A stretch of DNA of 64,000 bases from positions 1-64,000 of the forward strand of contig DASXUY010000054.1 of the NCBI GenBank assembly GCA_036504535.1. The letters run 5' to 3'. Positions 15,876-23,536 of this stretch are shown one piece after another (the first letter of the stretch is position 1; each line of letters begins with the position of its first letter). The DNA is from JARLGU01 sp036504535 (GTDB lineage Bacteria > Armatimonadota > Armatimonadia > Armatimonadales > Capsulimonadaceae). Under the pieces are notes generated by a model. That model did no database searches. It saw only the letters and a program-made list of their open reading frames with translations, and had not been told where the DNA came from. A program made the translations under genes and the position numbers.

Positions 15876-16619
15876 ATGACTCTACGCCTTGCAACTCAAC
15901 TAGCCGCGCTTACGATGCTTGTGATTAGCATCGCAGGGTGCACCGACGACAAGCCAGTGCCGATGCAGCTGACCGATAGAGGTATCGAACGCGCCGCCGA
16001 TCGCGAGGGGTATGTGCCGACGTGGAGCCACCCGAATCCGCTCGAATATTCGCCGAGCCCGGGGATTGGCGAGAATGGGCAGGAGATTGTCAAGCATGAC
16101 CCCCTCCTTCGCGACACGCCGAAGCCGTTTGACGTGGTGGACAACAAGACGCTCGAAGATCCAAACGCAGACCCCGTAGTTGATCTGGCGGACCCGCTGG
16201 TTAACACAGCCCGCCCGAAGAACTGGTACTGGATCCGGGGACGAATCCGATCGGGGTTAGTCGAGGTAAAGGTAAACAGCCACTTTATCGGCCGCTTCTC
16301 GGTGCACGTCGACCGCGAGATCACCGACAACCTGCGACGGGGCTACAACACCATCGAGTTCACGCCGGTGCCGAATATTAGAGGAGCGGAAGTGGGCGCG
16401 CGCCTTGAAGTGGTCTACAGCCAGCAGGATCCCGGAGCAGCGCCCGTGCTGATCTACGACTCCTCGCGCCTTGACGCGAGTCGGCCAAATCGGCTCCCAT
16501 CGCACGCCCCGCAGATCGGCGGCCCAACATTCGCGGCTAATCCGGGGGAATCGTCGGCACTGAATGCCATCCCCGACCTCGGTCCCCGGACGACCACCAT
16601 GAAGCTCGTCGCTAGATAG
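15876..16619 (+). CDS. Predicted lipoprotein, unknown function
   Basis: A 247-aa protein with a classical lipoprotein signal: a hydrophobic stretch (LAALTMLVISIAGC) ending in a lipobox, then acidic TDD. It is thus exported and lipid-anchored. The mature part has a Pro-rich linker and a beta-sandwich-like region (WYWIRGRIRSGLVEVKVN...GYNTIEFTPV). No enzyme motif is visible. The start could be ATG at 15876 or GTG at 15858 (6 residues more); no clear Shine-Dalgarno decides. I do not recognise the family. Confidence 0.8.
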   Translation: MTLRLATQLAALTMLVISIAGCTDDKPVPMQLTDRGIERAADREGYVPTWSHPNPLEYSPSPGIGENGQEIVKHDPLLRDTPKPFDVVDNKTLEDPNADPVVDLADPLVNTARPKNWYWIRGRIRSGLVEVKVNSHFIGRFSVHVDREITDNLRRGYNTIEFTPVPNIRGAEVGARLEVVYSQQDPGAAPVLIYDSSRLDASRPNRLPSHAPQIGGPTFAANPGESSALNAIPDLGPRTTTMKLVAR

Positions 16620-16647
16620 CACAGACTACGCCGCCGGGCGCGACCGG

Positions 16648-17001
16648 CTACCCCAGCTTTTCGTCAATCTCACGTTTCCGTGTGAGGATAATCTCTTCAA
16701 CGAGCGCTTCGGGGATTGGATTGCTTGCGGAAAAGCGGATAGTGCCTGCCGACAGACTATAGGCTGTTAGCTTATCGCGAAGCTTATCGACAACTTTGCC
16801 ACTCATCGGGTAAATGCTGAGGTGCTTCTTGGCCGCCATAAAACTAATCAATCCTTTGCCCCTGTATTTAACCGTCGGCATACCGTACGATAGCCCATCC
16901 TCTGTATCGGGCACGACTCGACTGACGATGGAGCGTATTCGGTCCAGCTCAACACGCTCGTCGGGCTTGACGGTCTCAAGGTAGTCATCGTATACGGACA
17001 T
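16648..17001 (-). CDS. DUF1801/YdhG-like protein
   Basis: A 117-aa small cytoplasmic protein of the YdhG/DUF1801 type: VYDDYLETV at the start, the GLSYGMPTVKYRGKGLISF core and a C-terminal IPEALVEEIILTR helix. The family has a frataxin-like fold, and its biochemical role is not settled. The strong AGGAGG 9 nt before the ATG at 17001 overlaps the end of the WecA-type gene (gap 13 bp), so the two are co-transcribed. Confidence 0.88.
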   Translation of the reverse strand: MSVYDDYLETVKPDERVELDRIRSIVSRVVPDTEDGLSYGMPTVKYRGKGLISFMAAKKHLSIYPMSGKVVDKLRDKLTAYSLSAGTIRFSASNPIPEALVEEIILTRKREIDEKLG

Positions 17002-17014
17002 CGGGTTTAGCCTC

Positions 17015-18028
17015 CTACTTCAGGAAGTAGAGCAGCGCGAACGCACCGAGGCAGCAGATGGCGGCGATGCCGTAGATCACCCAAACTGCCTGTTTGGTCG
17101 AAAGGCCGCGGTTGATGAGGATGTGGTGCAAGTGCGATGTGCGGTCCGGCAGGTGCGCGGGGACGCGGTTGATGGTGCGCTGGGTAACGACCCGCATGCC
17201 GTCGAAGATGGGCACGCCGAGGACGATGATCGGCAGCACAACGCTGACCGTCGCCGCCATCTTGAACGCGCCAAGCATAGCGACCGCAGCCAAGATGAAG
17301 CCGATGAACTGAGCACCGATGGTGCCCATGATGATGGTCGCCGGGTTATAGTTGTGGCGAAGGAAGCCGACACACACGCCGACGAGTGCGGCGGCAAAGA
17401 TGCTGACCTCGTATTGGTGCGCCTGTGCGGCCATGAGCGCGAGCGTTATGCCTGAGATTGCGCTGATACCCGCCGCGAGACCGTCAAGCCCATCCATGAA
17501 GTCCACGGTTTTGGCAACGCCAAACACCCAGACCAGCGTAAACAGGCAGCTCCAGCCAAGCGGAATTGGCATCCACGTAGCGGCAAATGGGTTGGTAATG
17601 CCATCGATGCGAACGTTGCAGAAGAAGAGTATCAGGCCAGCGCCTACAAGGGCGAGCGACTGCCAGATAGCCGAGAGGTCGAACTTGTCGTCGAGCGCGC
17701 CGACGATAGCGACAAGAGTCGCGCCCGCCAGAATCCCGGTGTATTGCTTGAAATGCCCTGGGTCGAGAAGGCGGGGGTGCGCGTCGGGATGAAGTTGGAA
17801 CCGTAGCACCATCCATGCGAGTATTAGGGAAACGGTAAGCATGTACGCGGCGTACATGGCGACACCGCCCCAGCGCGGGATAGGCTGTTTGTGAACGTCA
17901 CGCTCGCGCGGGATGGCGACGGCACCGTACTTGACCGCGAGGTTTCGTACCAGCGGCGTGAGCAGGTAGCAGAGCACCATCGCCACGATAAAAGCCAACG
18001 GCGGCAAAAGGGGAAAAGGAGTTTTCAT
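17015..18028 (-). CDS. WecA/MraY-type undecaprenyl-phosphate sugar-1-phosphate transferase
   Basis: A 337-aa polytopic inner-membrane enzyme (about 10-11 hydrophobic segments). It transfers a sugar-1-phosphate from a UDP-sugar to undecaprenyl phosphate and so starts O-antigen, teichoic-acid-like or other surface glycan synthesis. Family motifs are DVHKQPIPRWGG, the DDK of LDDKFDL, the FMDGLDGLA active-site loop, PIFDGMRV and the HLHHIL substrate-binding loop. Those features favour the WecA/TagO branch over MraY. A weak GTTGGA site precedes the ATG. Its 3' end is almost contiguous with the DUF1801 gene, and a dCMP deaminase gene lies 49 bp upstream. Confidence 0.93.
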   Translation of the reverse strand: MKTPFPLLPPLAFIVAMVLCYLLTPLVRNLAVKYGAVAIPRERDVHKQPIPRWGGVAMYAAYMLTVSLILAWMVLRFQLHPDAHPRLLDPGHFKQYTGILAGATLVAIVGALDDKFDLSAIWQSLALVGAGLILFFCNVRIDGITNPFAATWMPIPLGWSCLFTLVWVFGVAKTVDFMDGLDGLAAGISAISGITLALMAAQAHQYEVSIFAAALVGVCVGFLRHNYNPATIIMGTIGAQFIGFILAAVAMLGAFKMAATVSVVLPIIVLGVPIFDGMRVVTQRTINRVPAHLPDRTSHLHHILINRGLSTKQAVWVIYGIAAICCLGAFALLYFLK

Positions 18029-18077
18029 TCCAACTTACTCAATTAATGCGGCCAACAGCGACCGCCGCAGGTATCGC

Positions 18078-18518
18078 TTAGATTTCGGCAGATGCCACTT
18101 TGCGGTAGACCAATTCCACGCCGCCAGCGTTCAGGACTTCAAGAGCAAACTCGTCGGGATAGTCGCCGCCGATGACCACTTTGACTATACCGGCGTTCAC
18201 GATCATTTTCGCACACATGTTGCACGGCTGCGCGGTGCAGTAAAGGGTTGCGCCTTCTGTTCGGACGCCGAAGAAAGCACCTTGAATGATTGCGTTCTGT
18301 TCGGCGTGCAGACAACGAATGCAGTGGCCGTTGACCATGTGGCAGCCCACATCCTGGCAGTGCGCAAGGCCGATGGGTGCGCCGTTATAGCCAGTGGTGA
18401 GGATGCGGCGGTCGCGGACGATGACGGCGCCCACCTGTCGGCGAAGGCACGTTGCGCGGGTCGACACGTCGACCGCGATCTGCATGAAATACTCATCCCA
18501 AGATGGTCGATTAGACAT
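18078..18518 (-). CDS. dCMP/cytidine deaminase family protein (ComEB-like)
   Basis: A 146-aa zinc deaminase that probably converts dCMP to dUMP for thymidylate synthesis. The zinc and catalytic motif HAE (CLHAEQNAI) and the PCxxC motif (AQPCNMC) are present, as are additional Cys/His ligands in HCQDVGCHMVNGHCIRC typical of the dCMP deaminase/ComE operon protein 2 group. The ATG at 18518 has GGGAG 7 nt upstream; the GTG at 18524 is too close to that site. It probably leads a small operon with the WecA-type and DUF1801 genes. Confidence 0.92.
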   Translation of the reverse strand: MSNRPSWDEYFMQIAVDVSTRATCLRRQVGAVIVRDRRILTTGYNGAPIGLAHCQDVGCHMVNGHCIRCLHAEQNAIIQGAFFGVRTEGATLYCTAQPCNMCAKMIVNAGIVKVVIGGDYPDEFALEVLNAGGVELVYRKVASAEI

Positions 18519-18600
18519 TGGCACTCCCGTTTACTACCAGGCCCGCTGCGGCCTATGTTCCCGGCCCTCAGCCGGCGCGTTTCGATCATTCCGCAATGTG

Positions 18601-19122
18601 TTAGATTTTGCGCCATTCGCGGAGAATGACCATCGCTTTGGGCGGCGGATCTTCCCAGAGCCAGTTAACTTTGATCCATAGGTCGGGCAGGATCTTGCTG
18701 CGATATATTCCAGATTCGCCCATGCGCGCTGGGACCAGCTGCTTTTCGGCGTTGCGAATGTAGAACGTCGCGACCTTGTGTTCGGGATCGATCAGCCAGT
18801 ATTCGCGAACTCCGGTTTGCTCGTAATCGGCGAGGCTGGATGTTCGGTCTTCGGGGTCGCTGCCCCATGGTATGATTTCGATAGCGATATCGGCCGACCC
18901 TTCGAGACAGTCATCGGCAATGAGACCGAGGTGCTCCCGCACAACAATTTGCAAGTCCGGCATCATTTCGACATCGTCGCCGCAGTTCATGATGAACGGA
19001 GCCGCAAAGACAGCGCCCGCGTCATTGTAGTCGGTGGAGAGCTTGAGAATACAAGCCAGAAACACGATCAGAGCCGAGTGTCGGCTGGTGACCGGGCTGA
19101 TTTCGACAACATGTGTTTCCAT
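18601..19122 (-). CDS. Uma2-family (DUF820) restriction-like nuclease
   Basis: A 173-aa protein with the PD-(D/E)XK-like DUF820 layout: PDLQIVV, then GSADIAIEIIPWGSD, DRTSSLADYEQTGVREYWLIDP. In typical Uma2 proteins a Lys follows the Asp-Arg as the catalytic K; here the positions read DRTSSL, so the Lys appears to be missing and the protein may be catalytically altered. Cytoplasmic; function of the family unknown. The ATG at 19122 lacks a clear Shine-Dalgarno. It is divergent from GH36. Confidence 0.85.
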   Translation of the reverse strand: METHVVEISPVTSRHSALIVFLACILKLSTDYNDAGAVFAAPFIMNCGDDVEMMPDLQIVVREHLGLIADDCLEGSADIAIEIIPWGSDPEDRTSSLADYEQTGVREYWLIDPEHKVATFYIRNAEKQLVPARMGESGIYRSKILPDLWIKVNWLWEDPPPKAMVILREWRKI

Positions 19123-19491
19123 AGGGTGAAGGGTGAAACAGTTCTACTAGCGGTTAGTCAATATCGGACGCTTCCAAGCGTTCCGAAACCTGATCGACGT
19201 TTGCCTTTAGTAATATACCGTATTTTAGCTCGCTGCATGAGGCGCAGTCCTGCCTAAGTGCGAGACGGTTATTCATTTGGGGTATTTGTAGCGAGATTAC
19301 AGCCGATTGATGAGCCACCGCGCAAACGAGAGATTTGGCGAATTCTCGAATGGCGGTATATATTAGTGCGGCGACCAACCTTAAGCCTCCCACTTGGCAG
19401 TAGCATGTCAGGTTTAGAGTACAATGGAATTCAGCAAACAGCGCGTGACTATGGGGTCCGCAATCCGTCTGTGAAGCATCAGATACCTCAC
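19123..19491. other. Divergent intergenic region between Uma2 and GH36
   Basis: About 370 bp upstream of both genes. The GH36 frame is open throughout much of it, with an upstream ATG at 19405 that would add 29 residues with no protein-like character. A TACAAT hexamer at about 19429 could be a -10 element, but no well-spaced -35 was found. Confidence 0.4.
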
Positions 19492-21654
19492 ATGCCAATA
19501 CAAACCCTTTCCAAGTTCCAAGTCTCCGACATCACTGTCCGCTACCAGCATGACGACTCCACGGGACGTGTTTCCGTCGAGCTTCTGCCCACCGAAACCA
19601 TCCAGAGCGTCCCGGTGCACCGCGAAAAGCTGAGACCCTCTGATCCGGTAGCGTTTCGACATTTGCCAACAGCCTGGGATCCGCTTGCGGTCACTTTGGA
19701 CCCGGTGGCGCATGTCAAGATCGTCGGCGACGAGTACACCGGCGGATTCGGGCAAGGACGCACCATGCGCAGCGCTCCGTCGAACGGCAGATTTAAGTTC
19801 GACAAGCAGGATGTCGTCACCGAGGGAGCCAAGACTACGGTTATTACTCGCCTCGTGAGCGAAACCGGCTACGCCATCGAACACCATTTGTCGTGGCACG
19901 ACGGCGATGCTGCGGTGCAGGTGCATACGGTCTTTATCAACACCTCCAAACTACCGGTGACGCTGGAAATGCTCACAAGCTTTTCTCTCGGCGGCATCTC
20001 GCCCTTTGACGAAGCCGATGCGCCGGAGCGATTGATCGTCCACCGATTTCGGGCGGGTTGGAGTTCCGAGGGGAAATTAGACTCCCAATCGATCGAGGAC
20101 TTGCATCTTGAGCCATCATGGATCGGACACGGCGTTTTTAGCGAACGGTTTGGTCAGGTCGGCTCTATGCCTGTTCGTGGCTGGTTCCCCTTTATCGCCA
20201 TCGAGGATGTCGATGCCGAAGTGGTTTGGGGCGCTCAGCTGGCGTGCTCCGGCTCGTGGCAGATGGAAGCCTACCGCCGCGACGACTACGTCGCGATCTC
20301 CGGTGGTCTTGCTGACCGCGAGTTTGGGCACTGGACTAAAACCGTCGGTGTCGGCGAGAGCTTCACCACGCCTCCCGCAACTCTCTCCTCGGTTTTCGGT
20401 TGCCTCGACGACCTATGCGACAGATTAACAGCGGTTCAGCACCGCGCGGCCGACACTCACCCTGCAGTCGAACAAGACATGCCCATCGTGTTCAATGAGT
20501 GGTGTACGACATGGGGCGATCCAACGCACGAGCGCCTGGAGGGGATTGCTCGTAAGCTGCAAGGCTCGAAGGTGCGATACCTTGTGATCGACGCTGGTTG
20601 GTATAAGGTGGATGGCGTCGATTGGGGTTCGTGTCATGGCGACTGGATTCCCAGTACAACGCTCTTCCCGGACGGGCTGAAGGCAACGGCGGACATGATT
20701 CGCTCCCACGGGCTCATCCCTGGGCTCTGGTTCGAGATGGAGACTTGCGGGGCGAGTTCCGAAGCCTTTCAATTGGTCGACCTGCACCTCAAGCGCGACG
20801 GCGTTCCGATCACGGTAGGGGGACGACGTTTCTGGGACTTGAATGATTCGCGCGCTGTTGACCGATTGTCGGAACGCGTTATCGACCTGCTTGAAAGCTG
20901 CGGATTTGGGTATATGAAGGTGGATTACAACGAAACCATCGGCATAGGCGCGGATGGGGCCGAGTCACAGGGAGAAGGGCTCCGCGCGCACGTGGAAGGA
21001 GTTCACCGATTCTTCCGTAAAATACGCGAGCGACTACCTGACCTTGTGATCGAAAACTGCTCGTCCGGGGGCCACCGCCTTGAGCCGGCGATGATGGGCC
21101 TCACGGCAATGTCGTCGTTCTCGGACGCTCACGAGACAGTTGAAATCCCAATTATCGCGGCCAACTTGCACTCGTTGATGCTGCCTCGCCAGTCGCAGAT
21201 TTGGGCTGTCTTGCACGATGACGACACAGACCGCCGCCTGGTCTACAGCCTCGCTGCAACCTTTTTAGGGCGAATGTGCTTATCGGGCGATGTTGACAAG
21301 CTCTCTGATCGCCAATGGGCCATCGTTCACGCTGCAGAAGACCTGTACGAACTTTCCGCAGGCACAATAAAGTACGGCAGCAGCCACATGACCGGGGAGA
21401 TGGGCACGAGTTGGCGCCACCCTCGAGGGTGGCAAGCTGTAACCAGAATCGCGGACGATGGCGAATCTGCGCTCGTGGTCGTTCACGCGTTCGCTGCAGC
21501 ACCATCGGAAATCGAAGTACTACTCCCGGACGAAGGCTGGGCCATCTCAGGCCAGTTGTCATCGGGCTCTGTCGCCAAACTCAACGGTGACGCACTCGGA
21601 ATTTCCCCCGAGGGAGATTTCAGTGGTCACGTCATTTTGCTCAAGAAAGTGTAA
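19492..21654 (+). CDS. Alpha-galactosidase, GH36
   Basis: A 720-aa retaining alpha-galactosidase releasing terminal alpha-galactose from oligo- or polysaccharides (raffinose family, galactomannan). It has an N-terminal beta-sandwich (about 1-320), a TIM barrel with NEWCTTWGD and LVIDAGWYK, and a C-terminal beta domain. By GH36 precedent the nucleophile is the Asp of YMKVDYNE (residue 478) and the acid/base is the Asp of SSFSDAHE (residue 545). No signal peptide is visible, so it is probably cytoplasmic. The start at 19492 (MPIQTLSKF) is chosen by protein character; the Shine-Dalgarno is poor. The next gene starts 10 bp after the stop, so the two form an operon. Confidence 0.95.
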   Translation: MPIQTLSKFQVSDITVRYQHDDSTGRVSVELLPTETIQSVPVHREKLRPSDPVAFRHLPTAWDPLAVTLDPVAHVKIVGDEYTGGFGQGRTMRSAPSNGRFKFDKQDVVTEGAKTTVITRLVSETGYAIEHHLSWHDGDAAVQVHTVFINTSKLPVTLEMLTSFSLGGISPFDEADAPERLIVHRFRAGWSSEGKLDSQSIEDLHLEPSWIGHGVFSERFGQVGSMPVRGWFPFIAIEDVDAEVVWGAQLACSGSWQMEAYRRDDYVAISGGLADREFGHWTKTVGVGESFTTPPATLSSVFGCLDDLCDRLTAVQHRAADTHPAVEQDMPIVFNEWCTTWGDPTHERLEGIARKLQGSKVRYLVIDAGWYKVDGVDWGSCHGDWIPSTTLFPDGLKATADMIRSHGLIPGLWFEMETCGASSEAFQLVDLHLKRDGVPITVGGRRFWDLNDSRAVDRLSERVIDLLESCGFGYMKVDYNETIGIGADGAESQGEGLRAHVEGVHRFFRKIRERLPDLVIENCSSGGHRLEPAMMGLTAMSSFSDAHETVEIPIIAANLHSLMLPRQSQIWAVLHDDDTDRRLVYSLAATFLGRMCLSGDVDKLSDRQWAIVHAAEDLYELSAGTIKYGSSHMTGEMGTSWRHPRGWQAVTRIADDGESALVVVHAFAAAPSEIEVLLPDEGWAISGQLSSGSVAKLNGDALGISPEGDFSGHVILLKKV

Positions 21655-21664
21655 GGTGGTTCCA

Positions 21665-22678
21665 ATGAAGCGAAGCCTTTGCAAGACCCTGATAGCGAGC
21701 ATCGCCCTCCTCGTACTCTGCGCTACGTCGTCCCGCGTCATTGCTGATCCGATAAAGGGATACCATGTGACGCGCGGCATCATTGTGCGCGATGGCGTCC
21801 CCATGGCCCTGCGTGGCGTTAACGCGTTCCATGTTTACGCGGGAGACGGTTCGGATCTCGACATCTGGCCTGGTATCTCAATCGTTCGCGAGTATGTTCG
21901 GAACCTCCGAGATACTCCACTTGACGCCAACGTGACCGTGGACGACAAACCCAACCACGCTCGCCTGCATTCGCTGACAGACGTGGTCGCCAATAACACG
22001 GCGCGGGGGCGTGTGACAATCCTTTGTCCGTTCGGCTGGGATGGAACCAAAGACACCCTGTTTCGAGGGAAGCAACCGTCAACCACTCCCTATTACGCCG
22101 ACTATAAGGCGCGCCTTCACGATTGGGCGGTCAAGTTCGCGTCAAACCCGAATGTGTGGCTAGAGGTGTGGAACGAGCCGTTTGCTGGCCCCACTACCCC
22201 CGAGAATGAAGCGCTGTGGCTGGCCGACATGACGGCGATGGTTGACAACTTGCGCACGGCTGGCTGGGATGGAATCATTGTCGTTCCCACCACATCGTGG
22301 GGCCAGGACGAAGGCGTCATCTTCCGCAAGGGCGGCGACCTGACGAAAGATCGGAAAGACGTCGTATTCGATGTCCACGTCTACGAGCAGTGGCTGAAGG
22401 GAACTGCGGACATGATGGGTGTGAGGCTAGATGCGGTTAAAGCAACCGGGCAAGCGTTCATCATTGGCGAAGTCGGGCCACAAAACAATCTGGACGTTCT
22501 CGACACGGCGCCCTTCCTGAACGCAGCCCGCTCTCGACAAATCCCGGTGCTGGGATGGGTCTTCAGCCGATCAAACAAGGAAGCGAACGCACTTCTCACT
22601 CGCGATGGCAAACCCCACGATACTGGCAACTTCAACTGGGGATCGACATTTCGCGACTACCTGGCCGCGCCAAAGTAG
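21665..22678 (+). CDS. Secreted GH5-like glycoside hydrolase
   Basis: A 337-aa clan-A glycosidase with a signal peptide (MKRSLCKTLIASIALLVLCA, cleaved near VIA-DP). The proposed acid/base is Glu171 in EVWNEPF and the nucleophile Glu269 in IIGEVGP, both at the usual barrel strand ends; LRGVNAFHVY is the N-terminal GH5 motif. Candidate substrates are beta-mannan or beta-glucan. The pairing with an alpha-galactosidase would suit galactomannan, which is inference. AAGGTGG is 6 nt before the ATG. The coupled start behind GH36 supports co-expression, and a strong hairpin follows. Confidence 0.87.
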   Translation: MKRSLCKTLIASIALLVLCATSSRVIADPIKGYHVTRGIIVRDGVPMALRGVNAFHVYAGDGSDLDIWPGISIVREYVRNLRDTPLDANVTVDDKPNHARLHSLTDVVANNTARGRVTILCPFGWDGTKDTLFRGKQPSTTPYYADYKARLHDWAVKFASNPNVWLEVWNEPFAGPTTPENEALWLADMTAMVDNLRTAGWDGIIVVPTTSWGQDEGVIFRKGGDLTKDRKDVVFDVHVYEQWLKGTADMMGVRLDAVKATGQAFIIGEVGPQNNLDVLDTAPFLNAARSRQIPVLGWVFSRSNKEANALLTRDGKPHDTGNFNWGSTFRDYLAAPK

Positions 22679-22685
22679 CTCTCAG

Positions 22686-22717
22686 CCCCACCTCCGGCCA
22701 TTATCCCGGAGGTGGGG
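22686..22717 (+). terminator. Strong hairpin after the GH36-GH5 operon
   Basis: A perfect 12-bp inverted repeat, CCCCACCTCCGG / CCGGAGGTGGGG, with an 8-nt loop, starting 7 bp after the stop codon. It lacks a T-tract, so it may act as an mRNA 3' stabiliser or a Rho-associated stop. Confidence 0.6.
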
Positions 22718-22946
22718 AGAATCCGCAGCCGCCTTCACCGCACCTGCTGGCCCTTGGCTGGCGGCACGACGCCCCTGTCATCCCCACCTCACTGCCTCAA
22801 ACCCGCTTCACATGCAACCTTTCCTGACACGCTGTGTCAAACTGTGACAGGGATTAAACCGCCGCGAACAGAACATTGTGCCCGGCAGGCGCGACCACTA
22901 AAATCACCGAATCCGTTCGCCGCCCATTGGCCCTTAGGAGGGCAAT

Positions 22947-23534
22947 ATGACTACCGTTATCGTTGTTATCGTCATTGCAGTTGTTGTGATCGCCCCGTTG
23001 GTCGTCATCTACAACAGCCTCGTGACGTTGCGTAACCGTTACAAAAATGAGTATTCGCAGATCGATGTTCAGCTACAGCGCCGCCACGACCTCATCCCGA
23101 ACCTGGTCGAAACGGCGAAGGGCTATATGGCTCATGAGCGTGGGACGCTCGACGAAGTCACTCAGGCGCGCAATATGGCAACGGCGGCCGGACGGGCTGC
23201 GGCCGTAGCGCCGGGCGATGTCGATGCGATGCACAATATCAGTGCCGCTGAGGGCGCTCTTGGCGGCGCTCTTAGCCGTCTGCTCGCCGTGGTCGAATCC
23301 TATCCTGACCTCAAGGCCAACCAGACAATGATCGTGCTCATGGAAGAGCTTACGTCCACCGAAAACAAAGTGACCTTCGCTCGCCAGGCGTACAACGACT
23401 CGGTGATGGTCTACAACACGGCGCGGGAAACGTTCCCGAACAGCGCAATCGCCGGAGCGTTCAACTTCGCCGCCGCCGCGCCGTTCCAGGTGGACGATGC
23501 CGCCGTACGCGCCGCTCCCGTCGTGAAGTTCTAA
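22947..23534 (+). CDS. lemA: LemA family protein
   Basis: A 195-aa membrane-anchored protein with one N-terminal transmembrane helix (about 4-24) and an all-helical cytoplasmic or periplasmic domain. LemA hallmarks are visible: YNSLVTLRNRYKNEYSQIDVQL, RRHDLIPNLVETAKGY, and the C-terminal NTARETFPNSAIAGAFNF. The molecular function of LemA is not defined, but it is commonly encoded beside HtpX/M48 peptidases, as here (gap 2 bp). AGGAGGG lies 5 nt before the ATG. Confidence 0.96.
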   Translation: MTTVIVVIVIAVVVIAPLVVIYNSLVTLRNRYKNEYSQIDVQLQRRHDLIPNLVETAKGYMAHERGTLDEVTQARNMATAAGRAAAVAPGDVDAMHNISAAEGALGGALSRLLAVVESYPDLKANQTMIVLMEELTSTENKVTFARQAYNDSVMVYNTARETFPNSAIAGAFNFAAAAPFQVDDAAVRAAPVVKF

Positions 23535-23536
23535 CC

